Shown here one piece after another: positions 9,647-25,565 of a stretch of DNA of 64,000 bases. This DNA is from Microbacterium hydrocarbonoxydans. GTDB lineage: Bacteria > Actinomycetota > Actinomycetes > Actinomycetales > Microbacteriaceae. The translations under genes and the position numbers were made by a program. Location of the stretch: contig NZ_FNSQ01000005.1 in NCBI RefSeq assembly GCF_900105205.1, forward strand, positions 1,984,001 to 2,048,000, in the 5' to 3' direction. Below the pieces are notes generated by a model. The model worked only from the letters and a program-made list of their open reading frames with translations. It did not search any database and was not told the DNA's origin. Every line of letters begins with the position of its first letter. Position 1 is the first letter of the stretch.

Positions 9647-10489
9647 ATGCTGCGCATTGCTGTTCCCAACAAGGGCTCTCTCTCCGAGACGGCCGCCGAC
9701 ATGCTCGCCGAGGCCGGTTACGCCGGTCGACGTGACCCCAAGACCCTCCACGTCGTCGACAGCGACAACGACGTCGAGTTCTTCTACCTCCGTCCGAAGG
9801 ACATCGCCACGTACGTCGGATCCGGCGCGATCGATGTGGGCATCACGGGTCGCGACCTGCTGCTCGACGCCCGGATGCCCGGCGCACGCGAGGTCGAGGC
9901 TCTCGGCTTCGCCGGTTCCACATTCCGCTTCGCCGCGCCGGCCGGCCGCTACACCGATGTGTCGGAGCTCGACGGGCTCCGCATCGCGACCTCGTACCCC
10001 GGGCTCGTGGACGCGTTCCTCGACGAGCGAGGCATCGCGGTCGATCTCGTGCCGCTGGACGGCGCTGTGGAATCCGCGGTCCGTCTCGGTGTCGCGGACG
10101 CCGTCGCCGACGTCGTCGAGACCGGCACGACGCTGCGTCAGGCAGGACTCGACGTGTTCGGGCCGGTGATCCTGCAGTCCGAGGCCGTCCTGATCGCGGG
10201 ACCGCACGACGCCGACGGCTCTGAGACGCTGCTGCGACGCCTGCGCGGAGTCATGGTCGCGCGTCGGTTCGTGATGATCGACTACGACCTGCCGCTGGCG
10301 CTGCTCGACGACGCCGTCAAGATCGCGGGCGGTGTCGAGTCGCCGACCGTGTCGCCGCTCCGCGACCCCGAGTGGGTGGCGGTCAGGGTGATGGTGGCCC
10401 GTTCCAGGGTGAACCCCGTGATGGATGCGCTGTACGCGCTGGGCGCGCGCGCGATCCTGGTCACGGCCATCCACAACGCGAGGCTCTGA
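9647..10489 (+). CDS. hisG: ATP phosphoribosyltransferase (long form)
   Basis: HisG is the committed, feedback-controlled step of histidine synthesis (ATP + PRPP). The 280-residue protein is the long form with a C-terminal regulatory ACT-like domain (about 200-280). It begins [20 protein letters not shown]. The phosphoribosyl-binding region appears as [17 protein letters not shown] at 9605 in the same frame would add 14 non-conserved residues, so ATG 9647 is preferred. The stop overlaps the hisF ATG by one base. Confidence 0.96.
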   Translation: MLRIAVPNKGSLSETAADMLAEAGYAGRRDPKTLHVVDSDNDVEFFYLRPKDIATYVGSGAIDVGITGRDLLLDARMPGAREVEALGFAGSTFRFAAPAGRYTDVSELDGLRIATSYPGLVDAFLDERGIAVDLVPLDGAVESAVRLGVADAVADVVETGTTLRQAGLDVFGPVILQSEAVLIAGPHDADGSETLLRRLRGVMVARRFVMIDYDLPLALLDDAVKIAGGVESPTVSPLRDPEWVAVRVMVARSRVNPVMDALYALGARAILVTAIHNARL

Positions 10490-11250
10490 TGGCCCTCGCG
10501 AGCCGCGTCATCCCGTGCCTCGACGTCGCGGACGGCCGTGTCGTCAAGGGCGTGAACTTCGAGAACCTCCGCGACATGGGGGATCCGGTCGAGCTCGCCC
10601 GGCACTACGCCGCGCAGGGGGCTGACGAGATCACCTTCCTCGACGTGACGGCGACCGTCGATGCCCGCGCGACGACGTACGACGTCGTCCAGCGCACTGC
10701 CGAGCAGGTGTTCGTCCCCCTCACGGTGGGCGGGGGAGTGCGCAGCGTCGACGACGTCGCCCGGCTGCTCGCCGTCGGCGCAGACAAGGTGGGCGTCAAC
10801 TCGGCGGCCATCGCGAGGCCCGAGCTGATCGGCGAGATCGCCGACCGCTTCGGCGCTCAGGTGCTCGTCCTCTCGCTCGACGTCAAGCGTGCGGGGACGA
10901 CGGCCTCGGGGTTCGTCGTGACGACGCACGGCGGACGCACCCAGACGACCCTCGATGCGCTCGACTGGGCGCGCGAGGCCGCAGAGCGCGGAGCGGGGGA
11001 GCTGCTGGTCAATTCGATCGACGCCGACGGCACGCGCGACGGGTTCGACCTCGAGCTCGTCGCGCTGATGCGCGAGGCGGCCTCGGTGCCGGTGATCGCC
11101 TCTGGCGGCGCCGGCAAGGCGTCGGACTTCGCGCCCGCGATCAAGGCCGGAGCGGATGCCGTGCTCGCCGCCAGCGTGTTCCACACCGGTGCGCTGACAG
11201 TCGGCGATGTGAAGGACGCGCTGCGCGCGGAGGGAGTGCTGGTCCGATGA
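10489..11250 (+). CDS. hisF: Imidazole glycerol phosphate synthase subunit HisF
   Basis: Cyclase subunit that forms imidazole glycerol phosphate and AICAR together with HisH, which is not in this window. The 253-residue TIM barrel starts [21 protein letters not shown], with the catalytic Asp of IPCLDV near residue 12. It carries [11 protein letters not shown] and [12 protein letters not shown] phosphate-binding loops. Its stop overlaps the hisI ATG (ATGA). Confidence 0.97.
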   Translation: MALASRVIPCLDVADGRVVKGVNFENLRDMGDPVELARHYAAQGADEITFLDVTATVDARATTYDVVQRTAEQVFVPLTVGGGVRSVDDVARLLAVGADKVGVNSAAIARPELIGEIADRFGAQVLVLSLDVKRAGTTASGFVVTTHGGRTQTTLDALDWAREAAERGAGELLVNSIDADGTRDGFDLELVALMREAASVPVIASGGAGKASDFAPAIKAGADAVLAASVFHTGALTVGDVKDALRAEGVLVR

Positions 11251-11606
11251 GCGATATCGAGGAGCGCATCGCGGGTGTCGCGTTCAACGACGACGGCCTC
11301 GCTCCGGTGATCGTGCAGCAGTGGGACACCGCGGAGGTCCTCATGCTCGCCTGGGTGGATGCCGAGGCGCTGCGTCGCACGCTCACCACCGGTCGCGCCG
11401 TCTACTGGTCGCGCTCCCGTCAGGAGTACTGGCGCAAGGGCGACACCTCCGGTCACATCCAGGCGGTCCACGAGGCGCGTCTGGACTGCGACGGCGACGC
11501 CATCCTGCTGCGGGTCGACCAGACCGGGCCCGCATGCCACACGGGCACCCGCACCTGCTTCGACACCACGGATCTCGAAGCCGTCGATGGAAGCGCGACG
11601 GCATGA
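11247..11606 (+). CDS. hisI: Phosphoribosyl-AMP cyclohydrolase
   Basis: Opens the adenine ring of PR-AMP, the third step of histidine synthesis. The 119-residue monofunctional form has the motifs [31 protein letters not shown] and the metal-binding CDGD plus [10 protein letters not shown] cysteines. It overlaps hisF upstream and the Trp-associated membrane gene downstream by four bases each. Confidence 0.96.
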   Translation: MSDIEERIAGVAFNDDGLAPVIVQQWDTAEVLMLAWVDAEALRRTLTTGRAVYWSRSRQEYWRKGDTSGHIQAVHEARLDCDGDAILLRVDQTGPACHTGTRTCFDTTDLEAVDGSATA

Positions 11607-12193
11607 CTCTCGCACGCCGCGGCCGCTCCATCGCCGTCTCCGGGTTCCTCCTCTCCGGCGCGATCGGCATCATCTCGTCCACGCAGACCTGGCTGACGGT
11701 CGAGCGGGCCGACGCCGGTGAGGCGATCCTCGTGCCAGGCGCCTCCGCGCTTCCCCTCCTCGCGCCGCTCAGTCTCGCCGTGCTCGCGCTCGGCGTCGCG
11801 CTGTCGATCATCGGCCCGATACTGCGCCTCGTCTTCGGGGTGCTGGCGGCGGCCGCGTCGCTGTTCCTCGGCTGGACGACGTTGCAGCTGCTCCTCACCG
11901 AGCCGCTGCGGGCCGTCACCCCGACGGTCACCGAGACGACCGGCCTCGCCGGGAGCGCGGCCATCGCCGACGTCGTGGCGGGCATCCAGCTCTCGCCCTG
12001 GCCCGTCGTCACCCTGGTCGGCTGGGTGCTGCTGCTGGCGGCATCCGTCGTCGTGCTCCTCACCTGGCGGCGCTGGAAGTCCGGCGGCCGTCGGTACCGT
12101 ACGGATGCCGCGCATGTCGAGGCATCCGCAGGACCCGTCGATGCGATCGATTCCTGGGACGACCTGTCCCGCGGAACCGACCCGACACGCTGA
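11603..12193 (+). CDS. Trp biosynthesis-associated membrane protein (TIGR02234-like)
   Basis: A 196-residue integral membrane protein with four hydrophobic segments, at about residues 10-30, 50-70, 75-95 and 130-150, and a charged C-terminal tail. The first loop contains SSTQTWLTV, typical of the family, and the context just upstream of trpC-trpB-trpA matches the equivalent gene (Rv1610) in Mycobacterium tuberculosis. Its biochemical role is unknown. It starts at ATG 11603 inside the hisI stop. trpE, which lies just upstream of this gene in M. tuberculosis, is missing here. Confidence 0.88.
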   Translation: MTLARRGRSIAVSGFLLSGAIGIISSTQTWLTVERADAGEAILVPGASALPLLAPLSLAVLALGVALSIIGPILRLVFGVLAAAASLFLGWTTLQLLLTEPLRAVTPTVTETTGLAGSAAIADVVAGIQLSPWPVVTLVGWVLLLAASVVVLLTWRRWKSGGRRYRTDAAHVEASAGPVDAIDSWDDLSRGTDPTR

Positions 12194-12199
12194 CCCCGA

Positions 12200-12205
12200 T
12201 AGACT
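12200..12205 (+). promoter_or_regulatory. Possible -10 element (TAGACT) for the HGxxPAAW-trpCBA transcript
   Basis: TAGACT lies just after the stop of the Trp-associated membrane gene and 35 bases before the next ATG. That ATG has its own GGAGGAG ribosome site, so this could be an internal promoter for the trp genes. Confidence 0.35.
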
Positions 12206-12240
12206 GAATCCGATCCCGCACGTCGTCCCCGGAGGAGACC

Positions 12241-12486
12241 ATGACCAACCCGATCGCTGACCCCGGCCACGGACACTCGCCTGCGGCATGGACGGGCGTC
12301 ATCATCATGCTCGCCGGCTTCACGATCGGCACGCTGGCCTTCTGCCTCGCCGCGTTCAGCCCCGTCTGGGTCCCCGTGATCTGGGTCGGTGCCGCGATCG
12401 TCCCGATCGGCGCCCTGGTGGGCTGGCTCGTGTCGAAGGCCGGCTACGGCGTGAAGGGCCCCAAGTACTCGCCGAAGGCGCACTAA
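12241..12486 (+). CDS. HGxxPAAW family small membrane protein
   Basis: 81 residues. The N-terminus carries the family tag HGHSPAAW, followed by two transmembrane helices (about 19-40 and 43-68) and a short basic tail KGPKYSPKAH. It is conserved in actinobacteria between the Trp-associated membrane protein and trpC, and its function is unknown. It has a good ribosome site (GGAGGAG, 8 bases before ATG). Its stop overlaps the trpC ATG by one base. Confidence 0.85.
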   Translation: MTNPIADPGHGHSPAAWTGVIIMLAGFTIGTLAFCLAAFSPVWVPVIWVGAAIVPIGALVGWLVSKAGYGVKGPKYSPKAH

Positions 12487-13259
12487 TGGTGCTCGCCGAC
12501 CTCACGGCCGGCGCAGTCGCAGACGCAGAGCGTCGCGCTCTCACCCGGCCGCTGGCCGAGGTCGAGCGCGACGCTCTCTCGCGACCGGCCGCCAAGGACG
12601 CCCTGGCGTTCCTCGCCCCGACCGAGCGTGTGAAGATCATCGCCGAGGTCAAGCGCGCCAGTCCCTCGCGCGGCGCCCTCGCCGAGATCCCAGACCCTGC
12701 GCACCAGGCCTCGCTGTACGAGACCGGCGGCGCCTCCGCGATCAGCGTCCTCACCGAGGAGCGCCGTTTCGGTGGCAGCCTCTCCGATCTCGAGGCCGTC
12801 ACGGCCCGCGTGTCGCTCCCGGTCCTGCGCAAGGACTTCATCGCGAACCGGTACCAGGTGCTCGAGGCCCGCGCCGCCGGTGCCGACCTCGTGCTGCTGA
12901 TCGTCGCTGGTCTCGAACCCGCTGTGCTGCAGGATCTGTTCGGCTTCATCACCGAGCTCGGCATGACACCGCTCGTCGAGACGCACTCGGCGGACGAGCT
13001 CGAGGTCGCGATCGATCTCGGTGCGCCGCTGATCGGCGTCAACGCCCGTGATCTCACGACCCTCGAGCTCGACCGCGACCTGTTCGGACGCCTGGTCGAC
13101 CGCATCCCGGACTCGGCGATCAAGATCGCGGAATCCGCCGTTCTCACCCCTGCAGACGTCACGCACTACCGCTCTGCGGGCGCGGACGTCGTCCTGATCG
13201 GGGAGGCGCTCGTCACGGGCGACCCGGTCGCCACACTCAAGAGCTTCCTGGAGGCGTGA
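12486..13259 (+). CDS. trpC: Indole-3-glycerol-phosphate synthase
   Basis: Closes the indole ring from CdRP in tryptophan synthesis. The 257-residue TIM barrel has the catalytic [10 protein letters not shown] at about residues 55-64, [24 protein letters not shown] and [10 protein letters not shown]. The start at ATG 12486 follows the previous stop directly. The last codons overlap the trpB start. No TrpF domain is attached. Confidence 0.97.
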   Translation: MVLADLTAGAVADAERRALTRPLAEVERDALSRPAAKDALAFLAPTERVKIIAEVKRASPSRGALAEIPDPAHQASLYETGGASAISVLTEERRFGGSLSDLEAVTARVSLPVLRKDFIANRYQVLEARAAGADLVLLIVAGLEPAVLQDLFGFITELGMTPLVETHSADELEVAIDLGAPLIGVNARDLTTLELDRDLFGRLVDRIPDSAIKIAESAVLTPADVTHYRSAGADVVLIGEALVTGDPVATLKSFLEA

Positions 13260-14527
13260 TGAGCCTGCGAGACCAGCACGGACCCCTGTTCGGCGAGTAC
13301 GGCGGGCGCTACATGCCCGAGTCGCTGATCGCCGCGATCGACGAGCTCTCCGCGGCGTACGCGGATGCGATCGTCGACCCCGCGTTCCGTGCGGAGCTGG
13401 CGTCGCTGCTCAGCTCGTACGCCGGCCGCCCGTCGCCCCTGACCGAGGTGGCCCGCTTCGCCGAGCACGCCGGCGGTGCGCGGGTCTACCTCAAGCGCGA
13501 GGACCTGAACCACACCGGATCGCACAAGATCAACAACGTGCTCGGACAGGCGCTGCTCACCAAGCGCCTGGGCAAGACGCGCGTCATCGCCGAGACGGGC
13601 GCCGGTCAGCACGGCGTGGCCACGGCCACGGCTGCAGCCCTGTTCGGGCTCGACTGCACGATCTACATGGGCGAGGTCGACACCGAGCGGCAGGCGCTGA
13701 ACGTCGCACGCATGCGGCTCCTCGGGGCAGAGGTGGTCGCGGTGACCTCGGGGTCCCGCACGCTGAAGGACGCGATCAACGACGCCTACCGCGACTGGGT
13801 CGCCACGGTCGAGACCACCAACTACATCTTCGGAACGGCAGCGGGTCCGCATCCGTTCCCCGCCATGGTGCGCGACTTCCAGAAGATCATCGGCGAAGAG
13901 GCGCGGCAGCAGCTGCTCGACGAGGTAGGCCGGCTGCCCGATGCGGTCATCGCGTGCGTCGGCGGCGGCTCGAACGCGATCGGCATGTTCGACGCATTCC
14001 TCGACGACGAGGGCGTGAAGCTCTACGGTGTCGAGGCCGCAGGCGACGGAGTGGACACCCCCCGTCACGCCGCGTCGATCGAGCGCGGACGCCCCGGCAT
14101 CCTGCACGGCTCGAAGACCTATGTGCTCCAGGACGAGGACGGTCAGACGATCGAGTCGCACTCGATCTCCGCAGGTCTCGACTACCCGGGTGTCGGACCG
14201 GAGCACTCCTGGCTCGCCGACATCGGACGCGCCGAGTACATCCCGGCGACCGACGATGAGGCCATGCAGGCGCTCCGCCTGCTGAGCCGTACCGAGGGGA
14301 TCATCCCTGCGATCGAGTCCGCCCACGCCCTCGCGGGTGCCCTGCGCCTCGGACGCGAGATGGGGCCGGACGCCGTGCTAGCCATCTGCCTCTCCGGGCG
14401 CGGCGACAAGGACATGGACACCGCCGCCCGCTACTTCGACCTGTACGACGCCGCCGCGCTCGAACACGACGTGAACGAGGAGAGCGCTGCCGAACAGGCC
14501 GCTTCGAAGGGGGAGCCGGAACTGTGA
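13256..14527 (+). CDS. trpB: Tryptophan synthase beta chain
   Basis: PLP enzyme that joins indole and serine to make tryptophan. It has 423 residues from GTG 13256, or 422 from ATG 13259. The PLP lysine is in HTGSHKINN (about residue 91), and [22 protein letters not shown] and CLSGRGDKD are intact. The C-terminus is slightly longer than usual ([18 protein letters not shown]). It overlaps both trpC and trpA by four bases. Confidence 0.97.
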   Translation: MMSLRDQHGPLFGEYGGRYMPESLIAAIDELSAAYADAIVDPAFRAELASLLSSYAGRPSPLTEVARFAEHAGGARVYLKREDLNHTGSHKINNVLGQALLTKRLGKTRVIAETGAGQHGVATATAAALFGLDCTIYMGEVDTERQALNVARMRLLGAEVVAVTSGSRTLKDAINDAYRDWVATVETTNYIFGTAAGPHPFPAMVRDFQKIIGEEARQQLLDEVGRLPDAVIACVGGGSNAIGMFDAFLDDEGVKLYGVEAAGDGVDTPRHAASIERGRPGILHGSKTYVLQDEDGQTIESHSISAGLDYPGVGPEHSWLADIGRAEYIPATDDEAMQALRLLSRTEGIIPAIESAHALAGALRLGREMGPDAVLAICLSGRGDKDMDTAARYFDLYDAAALEHDVNEESAAEQAASKGEPEL

Positions 14528-15327
14528 GCCGCGTGGAAGAGGTCATCGCCGCCGCCCACGCCGCCGGGCGCAGCGTCTTCGTCGGCTACCTTCCGGTCGG
14601 GTTCCCCGACCTCGAGACCAGCATCCAGGCCGCGATCACCCTCGCTGAGAACGGCGTCGACATCATCGAACTGGGCCCGCCCTACAGCGACCCGGTCATG
14701 GACGGCGCGGTGATCCAGGAGGCGACGACCGCCGCCCTCGCCAACGGATTCAAGATGAAGGATCTGTTCACGGCCGTGCGGGCGATCACCGAGGCGACCG
14801 ACGTGCCGGTCCTCGTGATGACGTACTGGAACCCCGTCTTCCAGTACGGGGTCGATCGCTATGCCGACGATCTGCTCGCGGCCGGAGGTGCGGGACTGAT
14901 CACGCCCGACATCACCCCGGACGTCGCAGGGGAGTGGATCGCCGCGAGCGAGCGCACCGGACTCGACCGGGTCTTCCTCGCCGCACCGACCTCGTCCGAC
15001 GAGCGCCTCGACCTCGTCGTGAAGTCCTCGACCGGGTTCGTCTACACCGTCTCGACCATGGGCATCACGGGCGAGCGCGCCGAGCTCGACCGCGCGGCCC
15101 GCACCCTCGTCGCCCGCCTGCGCGAGCATGGCGCGACCCGCGCCTGCGTCGGCATCGGGATCTCGACCGCCGAGCAGATCGCCGGCGTCTCCGAATACGC
15201 GGACGGCGCGATCGTCGGCACCGCACTCGTCCGAGCCCTCCGAGACGGCGGCATCCCCGCCCTCGCCGAGGTCACCCGCACCCTGGCCGTCGGCACGTCG
15301 TCGTCGCGCCCCGTACACGAGAACTAG
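14524..15327 (+). CDS. trpA: Tryptophan synthase alpha chain
   Basis: Cleaves indole-glycerol phosphate and channels indole to TrpB. 267 residues. The catalytic glutamate sits in [15 protein letters not shown], which here reads GPPYSDP rather than the common GIPFSDP, a conservative change. [16 protein letters not shown] and GIGISTAEQ are also present. It starts at GTG 14524 overlapping the trpB stop. Confidence 0.96.
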   Translation: MSRVEEVIAAAHAAGRSVFVGYLPVGFPDLETSIQAAITLAENGVDIIELGPPYSDPVMDGAVIQEATTAALANGFKMKDLFTAVRAITEATDVPVLVMTYWNPVFQYGVDRYADDLLAAGGAGLITPDITPDVAGEWIAASERTGLDRVFLAAPTSSDERLDLVVKSSTGFVYTVSTMGITGERAELDRAARTLVARLREHGATRACVGIGISTAEQIAGVSEYADGAIVGTALVRALRDGGIPALAEVTRTLAVGTSSSRPVHEN

Positions 15328-15330
15328 AAT
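15325..15330 (+). promoter_or_regulatory. -10 element (TAGAAT) just upstream of lgt
   Basis: TAGAAT ends seven bases before the lgt ATG and overlaps the trpA stop codon. It fits a leaderless promoter. Confidence 0.45.
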
Positions 15331-15337
15331 CGCACTC

Positions 15338-16368
15338 ATGTCCCTCGCGCTCCACAGCACCTTCACCGGCGTGCTCGCCAGCATCCCGAGCCCTCCCGTC
15401 GCCTATATCGACGTCTGGCCGGGGCTCCGCATCCACTTCTACGCCCTCTGCATCATCGCCGGCATCATCGCCGCCGTGCTGCTGACGAACCACCGTCTGA
15501 CCCGCCGCGGCGCAGAGCCGTGGGTCGTGATCGACATCTCGATCCTCGCGGTGCCTCTGGCCATCATCGGCGCGCGCATCTTCCACGTGCTCACGCACCC
15601 GAACTTCTACTTCGGCGAGGGCAAGAACACCTGGAACCCGTTCGAGCCCGGGTCCGTCTGGGCCATCTGGGAGGGTGGCATCGCCATCTTCGGCGCCCTC
15701 ATCGGCGGCGCTGTCGGTGCGTACCTGGGATGCCGCTGGACCGGCATCCGCTTCTGGACCTTCGCTGACGCTCTTGCCCCCGGCCTGCTGCTCGCGCAGG
15801 CGATGGGCCGCTTCGGCAACTGGTTCAACAAGGAGCTCTACGGGCTCCCCACCGATCTGCCGTGGGGTCTGGAGATCCCCTCAGACAACTCCGCATTCCC
15901 CCTGGACTGCCCGAGGGGACGCTGTTCCACCCGACGTTCCTCTACGAGGTGCTCTGGAACGGACTCGGCGTGGTCGTCCTGCTCTGGCTCAGCCGCAAGG
16001 CCACCTCGCTGCAGTGGGGACGCCTCTTCGCGATCTACCTCATCTGGTACAGCGCCGGTCGCGTCGTCTGGGAGTCGATCCGCATCGATCCGAGCGAGAT
16101 CATCCTGGGCCTGCGCAGCAACGTCTGGGCCTCGATCATCGGCATCGTCGTCGGACTCGTCATCCTCGTGGTGCAGACCCGTCGTCACCCCGGACTCGAG
16201 CCTTCGCCGTACCAGCCCGGCCGCGGACGGAACGACCTCGACGCTGATGTAGAATCGCAGGACAATCCCTCCGATTTCGTGGACCTGAGTGAGCCTCCGT
16301 CCGAAGAAGTCGCCGCAGGAGCCAGCGCCACAAGCACCGCTCCCACGGACACGGAAAGCTCTCGATAG
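15338..16368 (+). CDS. lgt: Prolipoprotein diacylglyceryl transferase (frameshifted in this sequence)
   Basis: Lgt attaches diacylglycerol to the lipobox cysteine of prolipoproteins in the membrane. Translation from ATG 15338 gives the conserved start, several hydrophobic helices, and the Lgt signature GRFGNWFNKELYG. After SDNSAFP the frame breaks in the C run at 15898-15902. With one extra C it continues PGLPEGTLFHPTFLYEVLWN, then further helices and a charged C-terminal tail ending TDTESSR. A one-base homopolymer loss in an essential gene suggests a sequencing error. The order trpA-lgt matches M. tuberculosis. Confidence 0.92.
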
Positions 16369-16449
16369 CAGACCGGTCCGTGAGGACCCCATCGCATCCA
16401 CCCGGCCAATGACGTCCCCGGGTCATCCGAAGATCTGAGGACGGTACAG

Positions 16450-22486
<6,037 letters not shown>

Positions 22487-22545
22487 GCTGAGCGGCGGCA
22501 CCGTCGCCTGAGTTCTGAATCCCCCCCTCTACCCTGGAGAATCTG

Positions 22546-23997
22546 TTGAGACGCGCGAAAATCGTCGCCACCCTGGGCCCCGCCACCTCCACCTATGAAA
22601 CCGTGCGTGCACTGATCGACGCCGGCGTGGACGTCGCCCGCCTGAACCTCAGCCACGGCGACTACTCCGTGCACGAGAACAACTACGCCAACGTCCGTCG
22701 GGCAGCCGACGACGCCGGCCGCGCTGTCGCCATCCTCGTCGACCTGCAGGGCCCGAAGATCCGACTCGGCAAGTTCGAGGCCGGCCCCTACGAGCTCGCC
22801 AAGGGCGACATCTTCAAGATCACCACCGAAGACATCATCGGCAACAAGGACATCTGCGGCACGACCTTCAAGGGTCTGCCCCAGGACGTCAAGCCGGGCG
22901 ACTTCCTGCTGATCGATGACGGCAAGGTCCGTGTCGAGGTCGTCGAGACCGACGGTGTCACCGTCACGACGCGCGTCATCGTCGCGGGTGCCGTGTCGAA
23001 CAACAAGGGCATCAACCTGCCAGGCGTCGCCGTCAACGTCCCCGCGCTCAGCGAGAAGGACGAGGACGACCTCCGCTGGGGCCTGCGCATCGGCGCCGAT
23101 CTCATCGCGCTGTCGTTCGTGCGCAACGCCGAGGACGTGTCTCGGGTGCACGAGATCATGGCCGAAGAGGGCGTCAAGGTCCCCGTCATCGCCAAGGTCG
23201 AGAAGCCGCAGGCCGTCGACGCGCTCGAGGAGATCGTCGACGCGTTCGACGCGATCATGGTCGCCCGTGGCGACCTCGGCGTCGAGCTCCCGCTCGAGGC
23301 CGTCCCGATCGTGCAGAAGCGCGCCGTAGAGCTCGCGCGTCGCAACGCGAAGCCCGTCATCGTGGCGACGCAGATGCTCGAGTCCATGATCAACAGCCCG
23401 GTGCCGACCCGCGCCGAGACCTCCGACGTCGCGAACGCGGTTCTCGACGGTGCGGACGCCGTCATGCTCTCCGGCGAGACCAGCGTCGGCGACTACCCGG
23501 TCGTGGTCGTGGAGACCATGGCCCGCATCATCGAGTCCACCGAGGAGCACGGTCTGGAGCGCATCGCGCCGCTCACGACCAAGCCGCGCACCCAGGGTGG
23601 CGCGATCACGCTCGCGGCCCTCGAGGTCGCCGAGTTCGTCGAGGCGAAGTTCCTCTGCGTGTTCACGCAGTCGGGTGACTCGGCACGCCGTCTGTCGCGT
23701 CTTCGTTCGCGCATCCCGATGATCGCCTTCACGCCGGAGCCCAGCATCCGCCGTCGCATGGCGCTGACCTGGGGCATCCGCTCCAAGCTCGTCGACATGG
23801 TCCAGCACACCGACCTGATGTATCTGCAGGTCGACGACTACCTGCTCTCCAGCGGCCTGGCCGTCGAGGGAGACAAGGTCGTCGTGATCTCCGGTTCCCC
23901 TCCCGGGATCGTGGGGTCGACCAACGACATCCGCGTCCACAAGGTCGGGGATGCCGTGAACGGCGCAGCCCCCATCTACAAGGAAGCCACGGTCTGA
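22546..23997 (+). CDS. pyk: Pyruvate kinase
   Basis: Last step of glycolysis (PEP + ADP to pyruvate + ATP). 483 residues. MRRAKIVATLGPATS starts at TTG 22546, which is forced because no other start matches the conserved N-terminus. The active-site block IMVARGDLGVELP and the lysine signature VPVIAKVEKPQAV are intact. The C-terminal allosteric domain ends APIYKEATV. A TACCCT hexamer at 22530-22535 is a possible -10. A strong terminator follows. Confidence 0.97.
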   Translation: MRRAKIVATLGPATSTYETVRALIDAGVDVARLNLSHGDYSVHENNYANVRRAADDAGRAVAILVDLQGPKIRLGKFEAGPYELAKGDIFKITTEDIIGNKDICGTTFKGLPQDVKPGDFLLIDDGKVRVEVVETDGVTVTTRVIVAGAVSNNKGINLPGVAVNVPALSEKDEDDLRWGLRIGADLIALSFVRNAEDVSRVHEIMAEEGVKVPVIAKVEKPQAVDALEEIVDAFDAIMVARGDLGVELPLEAVPIVQKRAVELARRNAKPVIVATQMLESMINSPVPTRAETSDVANAVLDGADAVMLSGETSVGDYPVVVVETMARIIESTEEHGLERIAPLTTKPRTQGGAITLAALEVAEFVEAKFLCVFTQSGDSARRLSRLRSRIPMIAFTPEPSIRRRMALTWGIRSKLVDMVQHTDLMYLQVDDYLLSSGLAVEGDKVVVISGSPPGIVGSTNDIRVHKVGDAVNGAAPIYKEATV

Positions 23998-24005
23998 CCC
24001 TGATC

Positions 24006-24050
24006 GCACGACGAAGGGGCGGGACGATTCGTCCCGCCCCTTCGTCGTGC
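24006..24050. terminator. Strong hairpin terminator after pyk
   Basis: A 19-bp perfect inverted repeat (starting GCACGACGAAGGGGCGGGA at 24006) closes a 7-base loop CGATTCG. It begins 9 bases after the pyk stop. Confidence 0.85.
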
Positions 24051-24121
24051 CCGCGTGCGGCACGAGCGGCCCGTCAGCGGCGTATCGTCGTGAGGGACGT
24101 GCATCGGCGGGGGAGGGTGAC

Positions 24122-24790
24122 ATAGAGATTCTCAAGAGAGCGGGATGGTGGGCGGCGGATTATGCCTACGCGGCCTACTGGCAGGTCCGTTCGGCCTTCG
24201 ACCATCGCGATGCGCAGTCCTTCACGGACGGCGACGCGGCACCGATCGTTATCCTCCCCGGCGTCTACGAGACCTGGCGCTTCCTGCAGCCGCTCATAGC
24301 CGCGCTGCATGAGCGAGGTCATCCCGTTCACGTCGTCCAGACCCTCGGCCGGAACCGGCGACCGGTGCGCGAAGAGGCGGACGCCGTCACCGCCTTCCTC
24401 GAGGAGCGCGGACTGACGGACGTGCTGCTGGTCGCCCACAGCAAGGGCGGGCTCGCGGGAAAGCTCGCGATGACGGGACCAGCGGCCCACCGTGTGCGTG
24501 CGATGCTCGCCATCGCCACCCCGTTCGGCGGCTCGCGATACGCGCGGATACTGCCGGGGCGGACGCTGAGGGCCTTCTCGCCGTCGCATCCGTCGATCGT
24601 CGAGCTGGCGCGCGCCCTCGACGCCAACCAGCGGATCGTGTCGGTCTACGCGGAGTTCGACCCGCACATCCCCGAGGGCAGCGAGCTCAGCGGCGCCCGC
24701 AAGAACGTACGCGTCGCGACCGGTGGACACTTCCGGATCCTGGCGCACCCGCGTGTCATGGCGGAGGTCGCGGCGCTGTCCGAGAACTGA
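24122..24790 (+). CDS. Alpha/beta-hydrolase-fold lipase/esterase-like protein (start codon anomalous)
   Basis: A predicted alpha/beta hydrolase. IVILPGVYETW forms the oxyanion-hole strand, LLVAHSKGGLAG is the nucleophile elbow (Ser in AHSKGG, variant of GxSxG), and the late GGHFRILAHP can supply the histidine. The substrate is unknown. Conserved sequence appears to begin at EILKRAGWWAADY. The codon just before it, at 24122, is ATA, placed about 5 bases after GGGGGAGGG, exactly where an ATG would be expected. The only canonical in-frame start is GTG 24047, which lies in the 3' arm of the pyk terminator. I infer ATA initiation or an ATG-to-ATA sequence error. Confidence 0.75.
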   Translation: MEILKRAGWWAADYAYAAYWQVRSAFDHRDAQSFTDGDAAPIVILPGVYETWRFLQPLIAALHERGHPVHVVQTLGRNRRPVREEADAVTAFLEERGLTDVLLVAHSKGGLAGKLAMTGPAAHRVRAMLAIATPFGGSRYARILPGRTLRAFSPSHPSIVELARALDANQRIVSVYAEFDPHIPEGSELSGARKNVRVATGGHFRILAHPRVMAEVAALSEN

Positions 24791-24906
24791 GCGGGTCCTC
24801 GGCCCGCGGACTCGGCCGTCGATCGGAGGACGTACGGTGCCAGCTCTCTGCGGCTGTACTCTGGTGCAGGCGCTGGGGCCACGACCTCCGCAGCCCGCGC
24901 CCCATC

Positions 24907-25371
24907 ATGGATGACCTGACGATCGAACCACCTGCAGTCGACGGCCCGCTGAGCGCCCCGACTCCGGTCGACGTGCCCTGCGACGCTGACGTCGTCGCCG
25001 GAATGGATGCCCTCCCCGCGATGCGCGCGGGCAGCATCGGCGTCCGCTATCGACTTGTCCGCCGTTTCCGGACGTACGACGCGATCGCCTGCGTCCCTGT
25101 CTTCCTCTCCCAGACGCGATCGAGCGACACGGCGACCTGGGAGCCGGGGGAGCGCATCCACGCGGGGCGGACGTATCGCCCCGTGACGGTCGGGGGCCTG
25201 CCGTTCGAGGCCACGCGCGAGAATCTGGATGCGATCGTCAGAGCCGCAGTCCCCGACACCGTCGTGCACGCCAGGGAGCCGGCCTTCGCGGAGCGCGAGC
25301 TCCATGACGCGATGCTGCCCGCCCTCGATCGCTACCTGCTGATCGATGACGAGGTGTGGATCGCAGTCTGA
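24907..25371 (+). CDS. Hypothetical protein, 154 aa
   Basis: I do not recognise a named family. The protein is soluble with no signal peptide or membrane segment. Charged central motifs are RYRLVRRFRTYDAIACVPVFLSQ and WEPGERIHAGRTYRPV, followed by a helical C-terminus RELHDAMLPALDRYLLIDDEVWIAV. Codon use matches its neighbours. A TACTCT hexamer at about 24856 could be its -10. It lies just before tRNA-Leu on the opposite strand. Confidence 0.7.
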   Translation: MDDLTIEPPAVDGPLSAPTPVDVPCDADVVAGMDALPAMRAGSIGVRYRLVRRFRTYDAIACVPVFLSQTRSSDTATWEPGERIHAGRTYRPVTVGGLPFEATRENLDAIVRAAVPDTVVHAREPAFAERELHDAMLPALDRYLLIDDEVWIAV

Positions 25372-25381
25372 TCCTGTTGGG

Positions 25382-25464
25382 TGCCGGCGGTGGGACTCGA
25401 ACCCACACGCCCTTTCGGACAAAGCATTTTGAGTGCTCCGCGTCTGCCATTCCGCCACGCCGGC
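25382..25464 (-). tRNA. tRNA-Leu(CAA)
   Basis: The reverse strand folds as a class II tRNA: acceptor GCCGGCG pairs with CGCCGGC plus discriminator A, the anticodon loop is CTCAAAA with anticodon CAA, there is a long variable arm, and the T-arm is GTGGGTTCGAGTCCCAC. 83 nt, no encoded CCA. Confidence 0.95.
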
Positions 25465-25553
25465 TCGTGTGTCGCGTCTTCGACTGTAGCGCAGGGCGAG
25501 AGTCGTCTCGGTCAGCCTGGGCGTCGCCAGAGGACCTGTCAGGCGCTCTCCAC

Positions 25554-25559
25554 TAGGAT
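25554..25559 (+). promoter_or_regulatory. -10 element (TAGGAT) for the ANTAR response regulator
   Basis: TAGGAT ends six bases before the GTG at 25566, as in a leaderless transcript. No ribosome site is visible between them. Confidence 0.5.
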
Positions 25560-25565
25560 GGGTCT

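Noticed and set aside
24475..24488. GGGACCAGCGGCCC, a near match to the DosR-like box
   Set aside because: It lies inside the coding region of the hydrolase gene, far from any start. It serves as an example of a chance hit.
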